Shown here one piece after another: positions 45,845 to 56,339 of a stretch of 64,000 bases of DNA (position 1 is its first letter; each line of letters opens with the position of its first letter). Source of the DNA: Symsagittifera roscoffensis (Eukaryota > Xenacoelomorpha > Acoela > Convolutidae); contig NC_087068.1 of assembly GCF_963678635.1 (NCBI RefSeq), positions 49,309,724 to 49,373,723 on the forward strand, in the 5' to 3' direction. The notes under the pieces are model-generated. The model was given only the letters and a program-made list of their open reading frames with translations, was not told where the DNA came from and made no database searches. A program made the translations under genes and the position numbers.

Positions 45845-46335
45845 TAAGAGTGATGAAGGTAGTGAAGACTCTTATATGGTCTTGCTGATTTTTTTTTGTT
45901 TTTTTTTTTCAGGAAAAGTCTTAAAAGTCTAATAGCTACAGATGTGCATTCATACATATTGATGCATTTATGAATTCACTTAGGTATATATGCACTTTTT
46001 GAGTTCAATTGAAATTCATCTGCTGAAAGTGACGTGAATAGCTCTCTCCAAATACTAACGTAGAATTGGCACGAAAAAAGGTGAACGATTTCTACTCGAA
46101 GGTGGAATTTAATTTTTAGATTTCCAGCGGAATAAAAACTTTACCTATTGATCCAGTTTTCTCTAGTTGGGTTCAAAAAAGCGCCAATCATAATTTGTTC
46201 TAGAAATTCAAAAACCTTAAAGGGCATCTATTTTTTTTCTTTGAAATTCGAAAGTTTTCAAGAATGTCACTGTTTTTTTATGGTTACTTGCGTTCTTTAC
46301 TCTTTTCCAATCTTCGACTGGCTATGTTTTGGATG
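45845..46335 (+). repeat. Family C repeat
   Basis: Leader GAGTGATGAAGGTAGTGAAG, a palindromic block CATTCATACATATTGATGCA then TTTATGAATTCAC, a body with GATTTCCAGCGGAATAAAAA, and end ACTCTTTTCCAATCTTCG. It resembles the 35312-35790 copy closely. Confidence 0.6.
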
Positions 46336-46703
46336 AATTTTGCTGTTCTTAATTGCACTAAAACGTGTCAATGTGAACAAGTCAACAGTTTTCTACATTG
46401 CTTTAATTTTTAAACAAATGTTTGTTGTAATTTTACAAGAGAGGGAAACTGGATACGAGCCCAATTTCCAACGAGAAAAATCGTTTTCCCTTAAAATATG
46501 GTCCTTGCCTTTCGGATTTTGTGCTCATTCATATTGTACTTGTTAGGAATTGTGAGTCGTTGCTTTTTGGTATTTTTCAAGTAAGAAACGTTCATTAACC
46601 GAAGTTGGATTGATATGGTAGTTTTCTTGCCATCAATTTTTATATTCATATTTAATTGGTTGATAGTTCATTTCTTCTGTTTTTTTTTTGGGTATTTTCA
46701 GTT

Positions 46704-46910
46704 TTTTTTGAAATTGTAAAAGAAAGAAATTAGGTTAAATAGTATTTTTCTTAATTTTACGAACTACCTAAAAGAGCACTTAATCTGATTTCATTCTTAG
46801 CGCTTAACGTTTGCACAGAGGCGAATCGAAGGTTCGCAAAACTTTCGATAGAGAAAAAATAAAGAAAAATACTGTTTAACCTAATTTCTTTCTTTTACAA
46901 TTTCAAAAAA
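46704..46910. mobile_element. MITE-like element with 49-base inverted repeats
   Basis: The arms 46704-46752 and 46862-46910 are reverse complements with one mismatch in 49 bases. They share GAAATTGTAAAAGAAAGAAA and TTAGGTTAAA, and similarity extends a few bases inwards. The 109-base middle carries CACAGAGGCGAATCGAAGGT at about 46814, which is the shared SINE tail on the minus strand. It lies in intron 9, so a nascent transcript would fold into a long hairpin. Confidence 0.75.
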
Positions 46911-47100
46911 TTTTTTCTCGCTATTGATTTTTGGCCCACATTTTTTTAAATGATCAGACAGGAAAAGTAAATTTAAAAAGGTAAGTAGTTCTTAAGCAGG
47001 GACACTATAGCGGTTCGCGTTAATGAACTGACTAGTTCGTATCTTTGGTCATTCCCCGCGTGAATAGATGGTTTTGATCTTATTCTTCATTTTGTTTTAG

Positions 47101-47399
47101 ATCGTAGAGCGTCTTTAGCCAGTACGTCTGCCTCTGTCAGCAGATTGGGCAGATCTAGAATGGGCAGGTACTACACCTCGGCGGCGCTCAGTTCCCTCAG
47201 GGGAGACTCCAGTCCGAAGAGCTCCATCTACCTCTCCTACAGACCACCGCCAGCCAGTGGAGGCGAAAGGTCTGCATCTTTGTCAGCGGGAAATTATCTC
47301 ACCACGGATGTGGGTAAATCGTTTCGGAGGAGAGATCAATCCAAAAGCCACCAGAATGACTCACCGGAAGGGTCCCCGGGAGAAGAGATAAATATATAA
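47101..47399 (+). CDS. Membrane protein gene, last exon
   Basis: The acceptor is TTTTGTTTTAG. The exon encodes a basic Ser/Arg-rich tail (RRASLASTSASVSRLGRSRM, then YLSYRPPPASGG) and ends at TAA 47397-47399. RRAS and RRRD-type sites would suit basophilic kinases. The exon is GC-richer than its surroundings. Confidence 0.72.
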
Positions 47400-47800
47400 A
47401 CAACAAACCGATAAACTGTTAGTATATTACTGCTATTACTTGTGCAGCTCTTATAATGATGACGCAGCAAACTGATGAGGTTTGAGAAAATTGCAAGAAA
47501 CAAAGAAAATCTTTTCTCTTAGTGAATCTTTAAAAATGAACAAAGAAGTGCTGATGGAAAATCTGCGAAGAAAAAACAAAGAACTTCTGCTGGAACATCT
47601 GTGAAGGAACAACTAAGAAGATGATTCTGACTCGTGATGGATTGTATGACGAGTCGAGATTATGTATGAGTATGGTCCACACTCTAAAATTGTATATTCG
47701 CATTAAGCTCTGAACAATAAGTGTTATTTTAGTTTGTTCAAATTTGAGCAGTCTGCATTGTTTACCGTGTAATGAACCTTGATTATGTTAATTTGTATAC
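47400..47800. other. 3' flank of the membrane protein gene
   Basis: No gene is visible. GAACTTCTGCTGGAACATCT-type short repeats occur around 47540-47620. Transcription of the membrane gene must end here or shortly after; no unambiguous AATAAA is found within 350 bases of the stop. Confidence 0.4.
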
Positions 47801-47809
47801 ATCCTCTTT

Positions 47810-48110
47810 CATGTTTGGCTTATCGTACGACTTACAGGGTCGGTTGCTTTTTCGAATTGAAAGGAACATGACTGGGTCGGAGTTTTATAAAATACCACAG
47901 CAATTTGAATTTATTCATAACTCGATGAATAAGCTTTCGTGTATATTTCTAAAAGTCGCGGTTCGGCTACCCGGGTTCACTGGAAATGGTTATCTTACCG
48001 GGTCGAAGTGGTCGAAATATGATCAGGCCGAAGTCGGTCGAACTGCTAATTTTCCATACCGAAAATACACATCTGGTTTCGGTCTGATAGTCGAAGCATC
48101 ATACTAAATT
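47810..48110 (+). repeat. Repeat copy shared with 39245-39440
   Basis: This matches the intron-6 repeat over about 190 bases. The 111-residue open frame 47772-48107 runs through it and has no recognisable domain, so it is treated as repeat rather than gene. Confidence 0.5.
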
Positions 48111-48111
48111 A

Positions 48112-48415
48112 CAGTCTGATGGTCGAACTAGAGTCGAATCAGGGTCGAACTAGAGTCGAATCAGGGTGGAACTAGAGTTGAATCAGGGTCGAACCAAGAT
48201 CGAACTAGAGCCGAATCAGGGTCGAACTAGAGTTGAATCAGGGTCGAACTAGAGTTGAATCAGGGTCGAACCAGAGTTGAATCAGGGTCGAATCAAGACC
48301 GAACTAGAGTCGAATCAAGACCGAACTAGAGTCGAATCAGGGTCGAACTAGGGTCAAATCAGAGTCGGAGTAGGGAACAATCCAGCTTGAACTAGGGTCG
48401 AATTAGGATCAAAAC
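48112..48415 (+). repeat. Tandem array of a GTCGAACTAGAGTCGAATCA-type unit
   Basis: About fifteen units of roughly 20 bases alternate GGTCGAACTAGA and GTCGAATCAG with scattered changes. The array directly follows the repeat copy ending near 48107, whose last bases already contain TCTGATAGTCGAAG-like phrases. Confidence 0.8.
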
Positions 48416-49915
48416 CGGCAAATGTCTACAAACCTTGAAGCTATTAAAATTATGGTTTGAAGCTGCTCTGAAGTGGAGGTAGCCAGCAGAAGGATCAGGG
48501 TTTTTTTGCACCTTACAGATAGCTACCTGCAAGCCAGCAGGTGGAAAAAATGAATACAAAATAAATGAACTAGAAAACATCTACAAAAACTAAAAACAAT
48601 TCAAAAAGCAGAATTACAGCTTCCATTTTATCTAACAGAAATTCAAAAATTATTCAATTTTATTGGAAACTGAATTAATGACAAAACTGTAGAGAAAGAC
48701 ATGTTTGCCCTTGAAATTTTTTTTTGTTGCTTCTCCCAAGGTTTTAATCTTATTTTCTGAAAGTCGGAATTGGTTTGTATCTAAATCGCATTAAACACGT
48801 AGTAGCTGAAAAGTTTTCCTTCTGTATATTCAGAAGCAGCCTCATCCCCAGAAGACTAAGAAATTTTAAAACAAGATGATCCATCCTTTATCTGAGATAT
48901 GAAAGCAAAAAAAATCTCGCAGTCTTGCTCAATTTTTTAAATTAATAGTGTAGAGGGCACAGTTTGCTCAAACAATGATTTGTTATGAAATCAACGAAGA
49001 AAATGAACGAAATCATTAAACAATAGTGCTTCACAATAAGCGACAACACAATTTAATAATTAAATTGTCTCATCCCTAAACTCTATTTACGACTGTGATT
49101 TATTATTTGACCTAATCAAATTACTTCAAGGCCCTTTTTGGTGTTAACGACCACAGATTATATGTTCTGTGATGTAACAGGAAGATGTGAACGAGTGGAC
49201 AAACATCATTGAGAAAGAAACAGGAAGAAAACGTTTGAACTCAAATAATAAAGTCCGAAAAAGGCTTGATGATGAAAACAGAGTGACCGATCTTTACTGA
49301 TAACTTTATAACTATTGGATTATAAATTGAAAAATCACTCGCGAGATATCAGCGAGAGTGACCAGATATACTAAAATTAAAAGCCTCTGTCACAATTTTT
49401 TCTTTGTTCTCTGAGTCTTCTGCGAACAAATGACATCCGATATATCTCTCGGGTACAGAACTTTCCTCGTCATTTGGAAAGCGACATTCTATAATAGCTA
49501 AACTCAGTAACATTCAGAGCAACCTTCAGAGACCTCAGAGAATTATTTTGAGATACGACATGGTGATAGAAAGGACAGGCGACTCAGAATTCAGAAGACA
49601 GTGAAAGAAACTCAAAATTTCAAAATGCAGCTAATTGGAATAGCAGATAGTCAAAAACGACGAACAAAAAACCTACACTCAACCATTAAAAGTGGACAAA
49701 CCCAAGATGCGCGCACCTCAGCAAATTCTCCACTCTCACGGCAGTTGCTCTAGGTTAATTAAATGCGTTAACCAATCCATATTGTGCAGTAAATTGATTC
49801 AAGTAAAACAACACTCTAGAAAGCCACAAATCCACTGTTATAAAAATCAAAATGGCAACTGGAAAAGACTATAGCTAACGAAAATGCAAAACAGTTTAAG
49901 ACAACTAACACAGTT
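48416..49915. other. Intergenic DNA, possible LTR-element leader in its last part
   Basis: I see no gene. TCACTC and GAGTGA lie as a near-palindrome around 49336-49362. The stretch before 49920 may include the LTR or leader of the gag fragment that follows, but no partner LTR is recognised. Confidence 0.35.
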
Positions 49916-49994
49916 TATGACAACAATAAAAATATCTACCACCCCTACATCAGCATCAACAGGTTCAGGAGGCTGATGTACGCCACTACCAACA

Positions 49995-50505
49995 ACGGAA
50001 CCCGCACCACCAGCGGCTGCTCCAAAAGTCTCAATAACTAAGTTAGGTGGTTCATCTTTAGAAAATTGGGTAGATTTTGAATCTTTATTTAGAAGCATAA
50101 TAGATGTATCAGAAGTAGCATAACCACAACAAGTAATTTATCTCAAACTTTATTTAAAAGACTCATCATTACAGTTCTTTCACGCACACTTACGGCAATA
50201 AAAAGAGAGGACACAGAATTGGCGTTACAAGCTTAAAAAATCACTTCTGCAATCCTAAATTAAGAAAATTGCATCAGCTGAAGTTAGAATGTTCAAAATT
50301 CAAACGCAAAGAGGAACAGCTGCAAGAGTTTTTTTTGTAAAACTCCAGAATCTAGCACTTCATGCTTTTCCTGGCCCGATATCTTAAGCAGTCACTCCAG
50401 CAGCAAGCAAGTACTGACGCAGCAGAAGTTGCGAGAGAAGCAAATGAGCATCAAGCAAATCGAGATAGACAAAGATTTGCAGATTAAGAGAGAACAGGTT
50501 ATGTA
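49995..50505 (+). pseudogene. Degraded Gag N-terminal region of a second LTR element
   Basis: Around 50018-50100 the plus strand reads ITKLGGSSLENWVDFESLFR, the SGDPLxWxxFxxxF-type opening of a retroelement capsid. Several stops and frame changes follow up to the longer frame at 50506. Confidence 0.5.
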
Positions 50506-51216
50506 ATGAGACTCTTTAAAAAAGAAATGCCAAATTTCATTCGCGTTGAATTAATTGAGAAAGAAGAAACAACCACTAGCGTACAAGACTTAAGCACTAT
50601 AGCTAGACAGCAATTAATTCTTAGAGAACTTTGTCCCGTTGATGATCTCACAAGTATCAACCCAGTTGAACCAGAAAGTAATCCTCAAACTGACCGTCTA
50701 ACTGCAGTAATGGTAGAGTGTAGTAAGCAAAAGGTTGAATTAGATTCCAAAGTAGATGAGTTAACAAAACAAATCAACGAGCAAAACAAAGTTTTTAGGA
50801 ACTTTAGTCAAAATAAAGGAAAAGATAGTTGGAACCAAAACCAGCAATCGTCTTCCAACTCAAACTATAGAGGCAGTAAAAGAGAAAACTTTGGAGGTGG
50901 ATGTGGAAGTTATAACCGAGGTGGTTATCAGAACCTAAATAACTACCAAAATAATCAGGGCAATTACCAAAACCAGAACCAAACTTATTATCCGCAGAAT
51001 AAACAGGGAAATGTTCAACAAGGAAATAATCAAAATCAGCAGCAAAGTCCTCAAACTGTTGAAAACCAGCAATCAGGACATGTTAAGGTGACACCGCATG
51101 CTAATAAGCAATGCAAAACTGGGGGTTATCCCAACCGCACTGCTAAATTTTGTCTTCAAAGCCAAAAGCACAGAAAGAAGCACAAAATCCTTTCCCAAGT
51201 GCAACCAAAAAACTAA
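50506..51216 (+). pseudogene. Gag C-terminal region, Asn/Gln-rich
   Basis: The 236-residue frame starts with a capsid-like stretch (FKKEMPNFIRVELIEKEETT, then VQDLSTIARQQLILRE) and a coiled segment (KQKVELDSKVDELTKQINEQ). An Asn/Gln/Gly-rich tail follows, with a single residual Cys/His group (HANKQCKTGGYPNRTAKFC) that may be a decayed zinc knuckle. It is a different family from the 1-16407 element. Confidence 0.6.
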
Positions 51217-51360
51217 TAACTCCACGCACAGATCCACATCCTTAATGCCTGCAGTTTTCTACGCAAGTTTCTACATGAAAAATTAAAGAAGAAATAAATA
51301 TAATCTTAACTTTAAAAAGACAAAGCAGTCTAAATTATATGCCTTTCTAAAATATTATAT

Positions 51361-51746
51361 CGCAAAGCACTAATAGATACTGGTGCTTGCGCGAGTGCTC
51401 TCTCAGAAAAAATTTATCGCCAAATCTTCGACGAAAGCCAAGAAAATGTATCTAAACAAGAACCAATGTCAAATTCATCTAAAAAATGGCACCAGGTCGA
51501 CTTCTTAAAATTATAGATAAATGTCAAATTAAATTTCATCTTGACAAATCTGAATTCGAAGAAGAGTTTTTAGTTCTGCCAGCAATGAAAAGTATGCTCC
51601 TAGGAAAACCTTCTTTTATAACACACGACCTAGCAATTTGCCCGAGTCGCAACCTTTTGTTAATCTCACAAATGACCTACCACATGAATGAAGTTAAAGT
51701 AGGAGAGAAAAGTAAAAGGTTGAAAAATAAGAAAAAAATCAAGTAA
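51361..51746 (+). pseudogene. Retropepsin fragment of the second LTR element
   Basis: Codons from 51361 read RKALIDTGACASALSEKIYR, the aspartic protease active site, and stop at 51514-51516. The overlapping frame from 51486 holds the C-terminal half (EFLVLPAMKSMLLGKPSF, the usual ILG-type strand). A frameshift near 51490 divides the two. No RT follows, so the element is truncated here. Confidence 0.68.
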
Positions 51747-52266
51747 TCGATAAAGAATTAAAGTGTAAATAACAAATGAGAAAACAAGTTAACAATAACA
51801 AGCAAGCAATCAATTGTCGCTCAGTAAATCTCGGGAGAAACTTTCCAGAATCGCCAACGAGGAGACGGACACAATCGTTCCCGTTTTTTAAGCTTACAAT
51901 ACAAAAAAGCTCAGGTGATTTCCAAGGTTCGAACCTGCTAAATAAATGATTAAAAGAAATTAAGTAAATCAAAATAGGAAGTAAGCAATAAACAAGTAAT
52001 CAACAATCAAGTATTCAGTTATCAAGTAATGAAGCCAAGTAACCAATAATCAAGTAAGCAAAAAAACAAATTCAAAGTAATCAAAGTTTCACTGTTCGCT
52101 CGAAACGGCCTCCATTCGAACCTTGCTGACATGCTTGAAAATGGTCTTAGCAGCGTCCATATTCAAGGGTAAATTTTTGGATCTAAACAGCCGAGAAATT
52201 AGCTGGTTTCTGCACATACCGAACGTACAGGTCGGCAAGAATGGGGTAGTGCTCGGGCAATCGAGT
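51747..52266. other. Intergenic DNA with CAAGTAA-type short repeats
   Basis: AAGTAATCAA and CAAGTAACCAATAATCAAGT recur between 51780 and 52080. No gene. Confidence 0.4.
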
Positions 52267-52894
52267 TTATTTCTGTCTGTTTCGCCTCTGCTGTCGGTTC
52301 TTGATGAAATTTGCTATTTCATTAACGTTCAGTGGTCTTCTATGTGTGACAGTTGCACCAGAACCGCTTGAAACGAAAGTTAGTGGCACTGCGTGAGGAA
52401 AATTTGACTTTCTTGGCATGTCAATGCTATCATCTTTGTTATGATCTTCGCTCTCAATGTCATCATCTTCGTCATCTATTTCCTTGGACTCATTACTTGA
52501 GTCCAGCTCTTTTGCGCTAAAGTCTCCACGTGTCAGAACAAAATCCGTGTAATGGCTCGCTAAAGCCGCATCACGTTTTTTGCTCGAAGCGACCTCGTAA
52601 TAATCCTGAGCCGTCGATTGCGAATAGCCAGTATGCAAGTTGAGGGCATCTCGATGGAGAGGGTTGCTCACATCCTCCTTCCAGTACAATGCCATCAATT
52701 TTTTGTACAAGGTAGAGTTTATAGAAAGATGGCTCATCCCATTGTTGTTTTGGGAGCTGTCGAGCCCAGTTTTTGTCATAAGTTTTTTGATCGATGTGAT
52801 CAATATCGTCTTTGGCGTTCAAAGGGGCAAACAAATACTTATGCTCCTTCTTCATGTTCAGTCGCAATTTAGCGAATCTGTCGAGCAACGACAT
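52267..52894 (-). pseudogene. Tyrosine recombinase C-terminus (Crypton-like), frameshifted
   Basis: Two frames (52894-52571, then 52803-52267) join near 52770. They read EHKYLFAPLNAKDD, then NPLHRDALNLHTGYSQSTAQ followed by DYYEVASSKK. The H-x-x-x-x-T-x-x-x-YY ending is the C-terminal box of tyrosine recombinases, with the second-last Tyr as presumed nucleophile. An acidic tail and a basic end follow. The family occurs in animal Crypton-like elements. The call rests on motif spacing. Confidence 0.5.
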
Positions 52895-52918
52895 CTCTTG
52901 GTCACTGAATCCCAGAAC

Positions 52919-53347
52919 TTAAATCCCTTCGCAATAAAAATTCTTATGCGCTCTTTTTAAAATATTCGGTATCCTCTGGATTATCGCCCAATCCCCAGGT
53001 CCTTTCTTTACTTTAGTGAGATCTTTTGGCGCCATCTTCATGGCATAGAGCTTTCGATTTTCGGATACGTGTCGGTTCTGAAGATACTCAGTCCTGAAGA
53101 GACTGACGGTTCCAGAACGGCACGAGTTTCTGAACACAACTAACGCTATCAGATTATTGATCAGTCGTCTGAAATCATCTTCTGCTACGTCAGTATTGGA
53201 CTCCTTCAAACTTTCTTCCAGAAAAGCGATAATTCGCTCGCGCAGTTGAAAGACTTCCTTCGGTTCAGGCAACGAGTTACCTGCTGCTGTTGATCTGACA
53301 ACATGTCTGCGGCTCCGCGCAGACTTAGCCTCATTTTTTCTCCGCAA
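52919..53347 (-). pseudogene. Tyrosine recombinase catalytic-Arg segment, copy 1
   Basis: It includes LIALVVFRNSCRSGTVSLFR, the place where tyrosine recombinases carry their first catalytic Arg (compare the RPGAV-type box of related animal proteins), then a Lys-rich strand. Its N-terminal half (NSLPEPKEVFQLRERIIAFL) is duplicated at 53402-53640. Confidence 0.5.
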
Positions 53348-53401
53348 CCTTATCTGACCCTGGAAGGCAGGGATGTCAGTTTTTTCAGAACCAGAACATC
53401 G

Positions 53402-54130
53402 TTAATAAAGGCACGAGTTTCTGAAGACTACTAAGGCTATCAGGTTGTTGCTCAACCTTCTGGGCTCTTCTTTTGTCACGTCGGTATTTGACTCCTTCAA
53501 GTTTTCTTCTAGGTAAGCGAGAAGGCGCTCGCGCAGTGCACCCACTTCTTTTGGTTCAGGCAACGAGTTACCTGCTGTCGATCTTACAATATGTCTGCGG
53601 CTCCGCGCAGACTTAACCTCATTTTTCCTTAGCAATCTTATCTGACCCTGGAAGGCAGGGATGTCAATTTTCTTCTTGAACGATCCGAGTTCAACAATAA
53701 GAAAATCGTTGATAAATGCATCTATCTCCAGTAACAAATTGAGAACCGATTTGGAAGCTGTTACTTTCGGATACAGCTGTATCCACTTTTTCGATTTACT
53801 CGGTTTCGACATACCCTTCGTTACCACTATTATGTCTTTTAATTTCTTCATCTTGCCCGTGATATTTGATTTATTGAAGTTCAAGTTCTTTCCCTTCGCA
53901 AAGTCGTCGTTCTCTCGCATTTTCTGATATTTATTCAGGAGCTTCACAAAATTCACAGTCTTACGAAACAGATATCGCTCATCGCTTTCCTCGATTGGTG
54001 TTTCAACCTGATCCAAAATGTCTTTGGGCAAATCCCATAAAGAGGTGATGGTAACCCAAGAAGGAATGCGTGGGTGCTTGTACTTGCCCTCTGAATTTTT
54101 GACTTTGTGTCGACTTTTCATGTGGCACAA
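53402..54130 (-). pseudogene. Tyrosine recombinase N-terminal and core-binding region, with duplicated end
   Basis: The frame starts beside a Cys/His group (CTKCNQLCHMKSRH), then a Lys-rich helical region, then NSLPEPKEVGALRERLLAYL and a partial FRNSC box that stops at once. The ending is a diverged copy of 52919-53347. The offset between the copies is about 290 bases, so the element contains a tandem internal duplication. Confidence 0.52.
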
Positions 54131-54560
54131 TTGATTGCACTTAGTGCAGAGAAAATTTTTTGAGTGTTATCTCTAGCTACCATCATGAGATGGCATCTCT
54201 GGTACAGATTCTGCACAGTTTTGTCTTTCAATTTATGGCCTCACTGAAAATGCCGACGCAAACTTCTGTAGTGTGCGAACAATTCGCCACAAAACAAACA
54301 CTTAATGTGGCTTCTCCGATGTTGGAGGCTCGACTGACTTCTTCTTTCTGGGAACTGGCGGCTCGCTGGCAGTTGAATCATCGTCACTGCTGGACTCAAG
54401 CTCTTTACGCGGTCTCCAAGCGGGGTCTTCTTCTAAATTAAGTCTGGTCGGCTCTTCAAATTGGTTAAGATGTTGCGAAACGCGAACATCGAAGCTAAGC
54501 TCTCTGACGCCTCGTCATTTCGAAAGGTGAAGTATGTGTCTGTAGTTTTGGCTTCCTCAT
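54131..54560 (-). pseudogene. C2H2 zinc-finger region of the recombinase element, broken
   Basis: On the minus strand around 54330-54250 a finger CLFCGELFAHYRSLRRHFQ (C-x2-C-x12-H) is followed by TGA where the linker to the second His should be, then GHKLKD. Upstream is an acidic Ser-rich stretch ending EPPTSEKPH, in a different frame. At least two frameshifts and one stop occur here. Confidence 0.55.
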
Positions 54561-54568
54561 TATCTTCA

Positions 54569-55324
54569 TCATTCAAATGGGCTTTCAGAAGATGAAAGTC
54601 CATTTTGTTGGCGAGGCAACTGCGCTCCTTGCAAAAAACAAAGAAATGCTTCTTTTGCCGTTGATGATGGGTGTCCGAACTTGAACGGTTTTCTGGGACA
54701 TTCCGTTTGATGACTGATCATCTCAGAGACATATGACATGGGGTATCTATAATGCAGACATGTCATCAGGTCTTCGTCTTCATCTTCTTCATGGGTTTTG
54801 TCAAATACTCTACTGTGGCTTTGTTTCTTTTTGACAATTGGTATAGTTGCTCCACCAGGGCCTCTAACTCCAGCTGGTAGAAAGACCACTTTTGGAACTC
54901 TTTTGTTCATTACATTGAAATTGCAGTAAAAAGGTTGCGGTTCTTCTTCTTCACTATCTTCGTCTTCGCTTTCTTCACAGCTATCGCTATTTGTGATTAA
55001 ATCTTCAACAAACTGTGAAAACGAAGCCTTTTTGTCTGAAAACGAAGAAATTCCCGGCACACTGCTTTCCTGGTGAGATTTTGTATGGCTCACTCGCGAG
55101 ATAGTCGTTAAAGGGGAAAGTTCGGGCATAGTAATTTCCTGGTCTCTTGTAGGGCCCGCTAGCGACATCGGTGATGCAAGGCTGGGTACATAAGCTGCTT
55201 CGCAAAGATTGTAAGTTCCTGTTGATGCCTGGGCTTGTACTGTTGTTGTAGTTCGTCCGACTGACGCAAGGGTTAAGATTTGAGTTGTCTTGCAAGACTC
55301 GGTAGTCTCGCAAGCTTTTGTCAC
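54569..55324 (-). pseudogene. Acidic ORF, probable N-terminal part of the recombinase element
   Basis: The 251-residue frame has a Ser/Thr-rich start, an acidic run (CEESEDEDSEEEEPQPFYCN), and a Cys/His group near its end (MTCLHYRYPMSYVSEMISHQ then TEC) that could be a degenerate zinc finger. Position and direction match the zinc-finger and recombinase pieces. No independent function is recognised. Confidence 0.42.
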
Positions 55325-56249
55325 TTCGTGGGTGCTAGAGTTACTTTCAAGGGTTGGTGATATTATTGCAGCAATTTTTTCTCACATACTATTTTTATGT
55401 CGCTCGCTTTTTTGTGGCAAAAACATATTCATTTTTATCCTCCATCGTTTCATTTTCATTATACTCGTCTTTAGTTAGTCTTTTTCCCCGATAGAAACTT
55501 AGGAAGTCGTTGAAGTCGTTCTTATAAAAATCATTTCTGGCAAAAAGGCCTTAGCCCTCTTCGGTATATACCAGCTTCACCTCGAAATCATCCTCTTCGT
55601 CTCGGTACGCCCAATCGTCGAGATCATACTTGTCGAATCTCCGCTGAAGTTAAGATCTTTTGAGACTTTTCATTAATCACTGGAAAATTTTACTGCTTAT
55701 TAATTAATGATATTTTAGCTTCGATGATGCATAGTGAACTATGAGCAAAAAAGGAACTTACATCACACGGGAGCTTGCTCATGTTTACTGATCTCATACC
55801 CTCAGCACAATTTAGCAAGACGCAATTAGCAACATTAAGTGTGCATCCCTCTAAGCAATCAACTATGGATATCCCAATTCAACCAAACCAACCCCTGCTC
55901 ACTCAAGTCCTGCGTGTTAAGACAACACAACTCAGAGAAAAACCTACGTGCTCAAACTCATTAAGTTAACGAAAACGGAGCAGACACGTTGCGCACGAGG
56001 GACACGAAGCACTGCCTTTTCTAAAAGACGACCACTCAAAATTGATTCCTTCAGAATTGATAGGAGATAAACGCCCACCTTTGGGCAAACCACTATGGTG
56101 TCGACCCGGGTAGTAGCTTTTGGGTTTTAAGATGAACAATTCCACTTCTTGGCATAATCGTGTTTTGTATTGCAAATACAATACAAGATTATGACTAAAA
56201 AATGCAACTTTATCCCAAAATCTAAAAACTATTCGCTATCAAACTTGAG
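55325..56249. other. Intergenic DNA with a hairpin at 56153-56195
   Basis: No gene. TTGTATTG and CAATACAA flank a short loop, with outer ATAATC and GATTAT pairs, which makes a stable inverted repeat. The open frames on both strands are short and unrecognised. Confidence 0.4.
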
Positions 56250-56339
56250 GCAATGACATGTGAGTGACCACCTTTTTAAAGACAGGCTCCTTAGGAGTCA
56301 CGAGGAACAGCGGCGACAAATGACTTTTCAACACTGAGG

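Larger units (their letters stand above)
25352..47399 (+). other. Ten-exon gene for a multi-pass membrane protein (gene model)
   Basis: Ten plus-strand exons: 25352-25653, 26137-26305, 26694-26860, 31759-31839, 32168-32268, 36452-36632, 41167-41306, 41656-41785, 42521-42694, 47101-47399. All have GT and AG edges, and codon phase is kept across all nine junctions, which is strong support. The joined protein is about 580 residues and still open at the 5' side; a start exon upstream is missing. It has about seven hydrophobic segments, then a charged stretch (KEEEDDF), a Ser/Thr-rich region and a basic, Ser-rich C-terminus without further membrane spans. A P-x-x-x-GIF block before the second span and a later H-GA block faintly resemble the Frag1/DRAM/Sfk1 (TMEM150) family, but extra segments do not fit. 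Product unassigned. Introns of up to about 4.9 kb are filled with repeats. Confidence 0.75.

Noticed and set aside
47470-47500. Hammerhead ribozyme (CTGATGAG ... GAGAAA)
   Set aside because: The core words occur, but stem II is too short and no matching stems I and III are found.
47772-48107. 111-residue plus-strand frame as a gene
   Set aside because: Most of it is the repeat shared with 39245-39440, where the frame is broken; no domain is recognisable.
48112-48415. CRISPR-like array
   Set aside because: Units are directly adjacent with no unique spacers, in a eukaryotic sequence.
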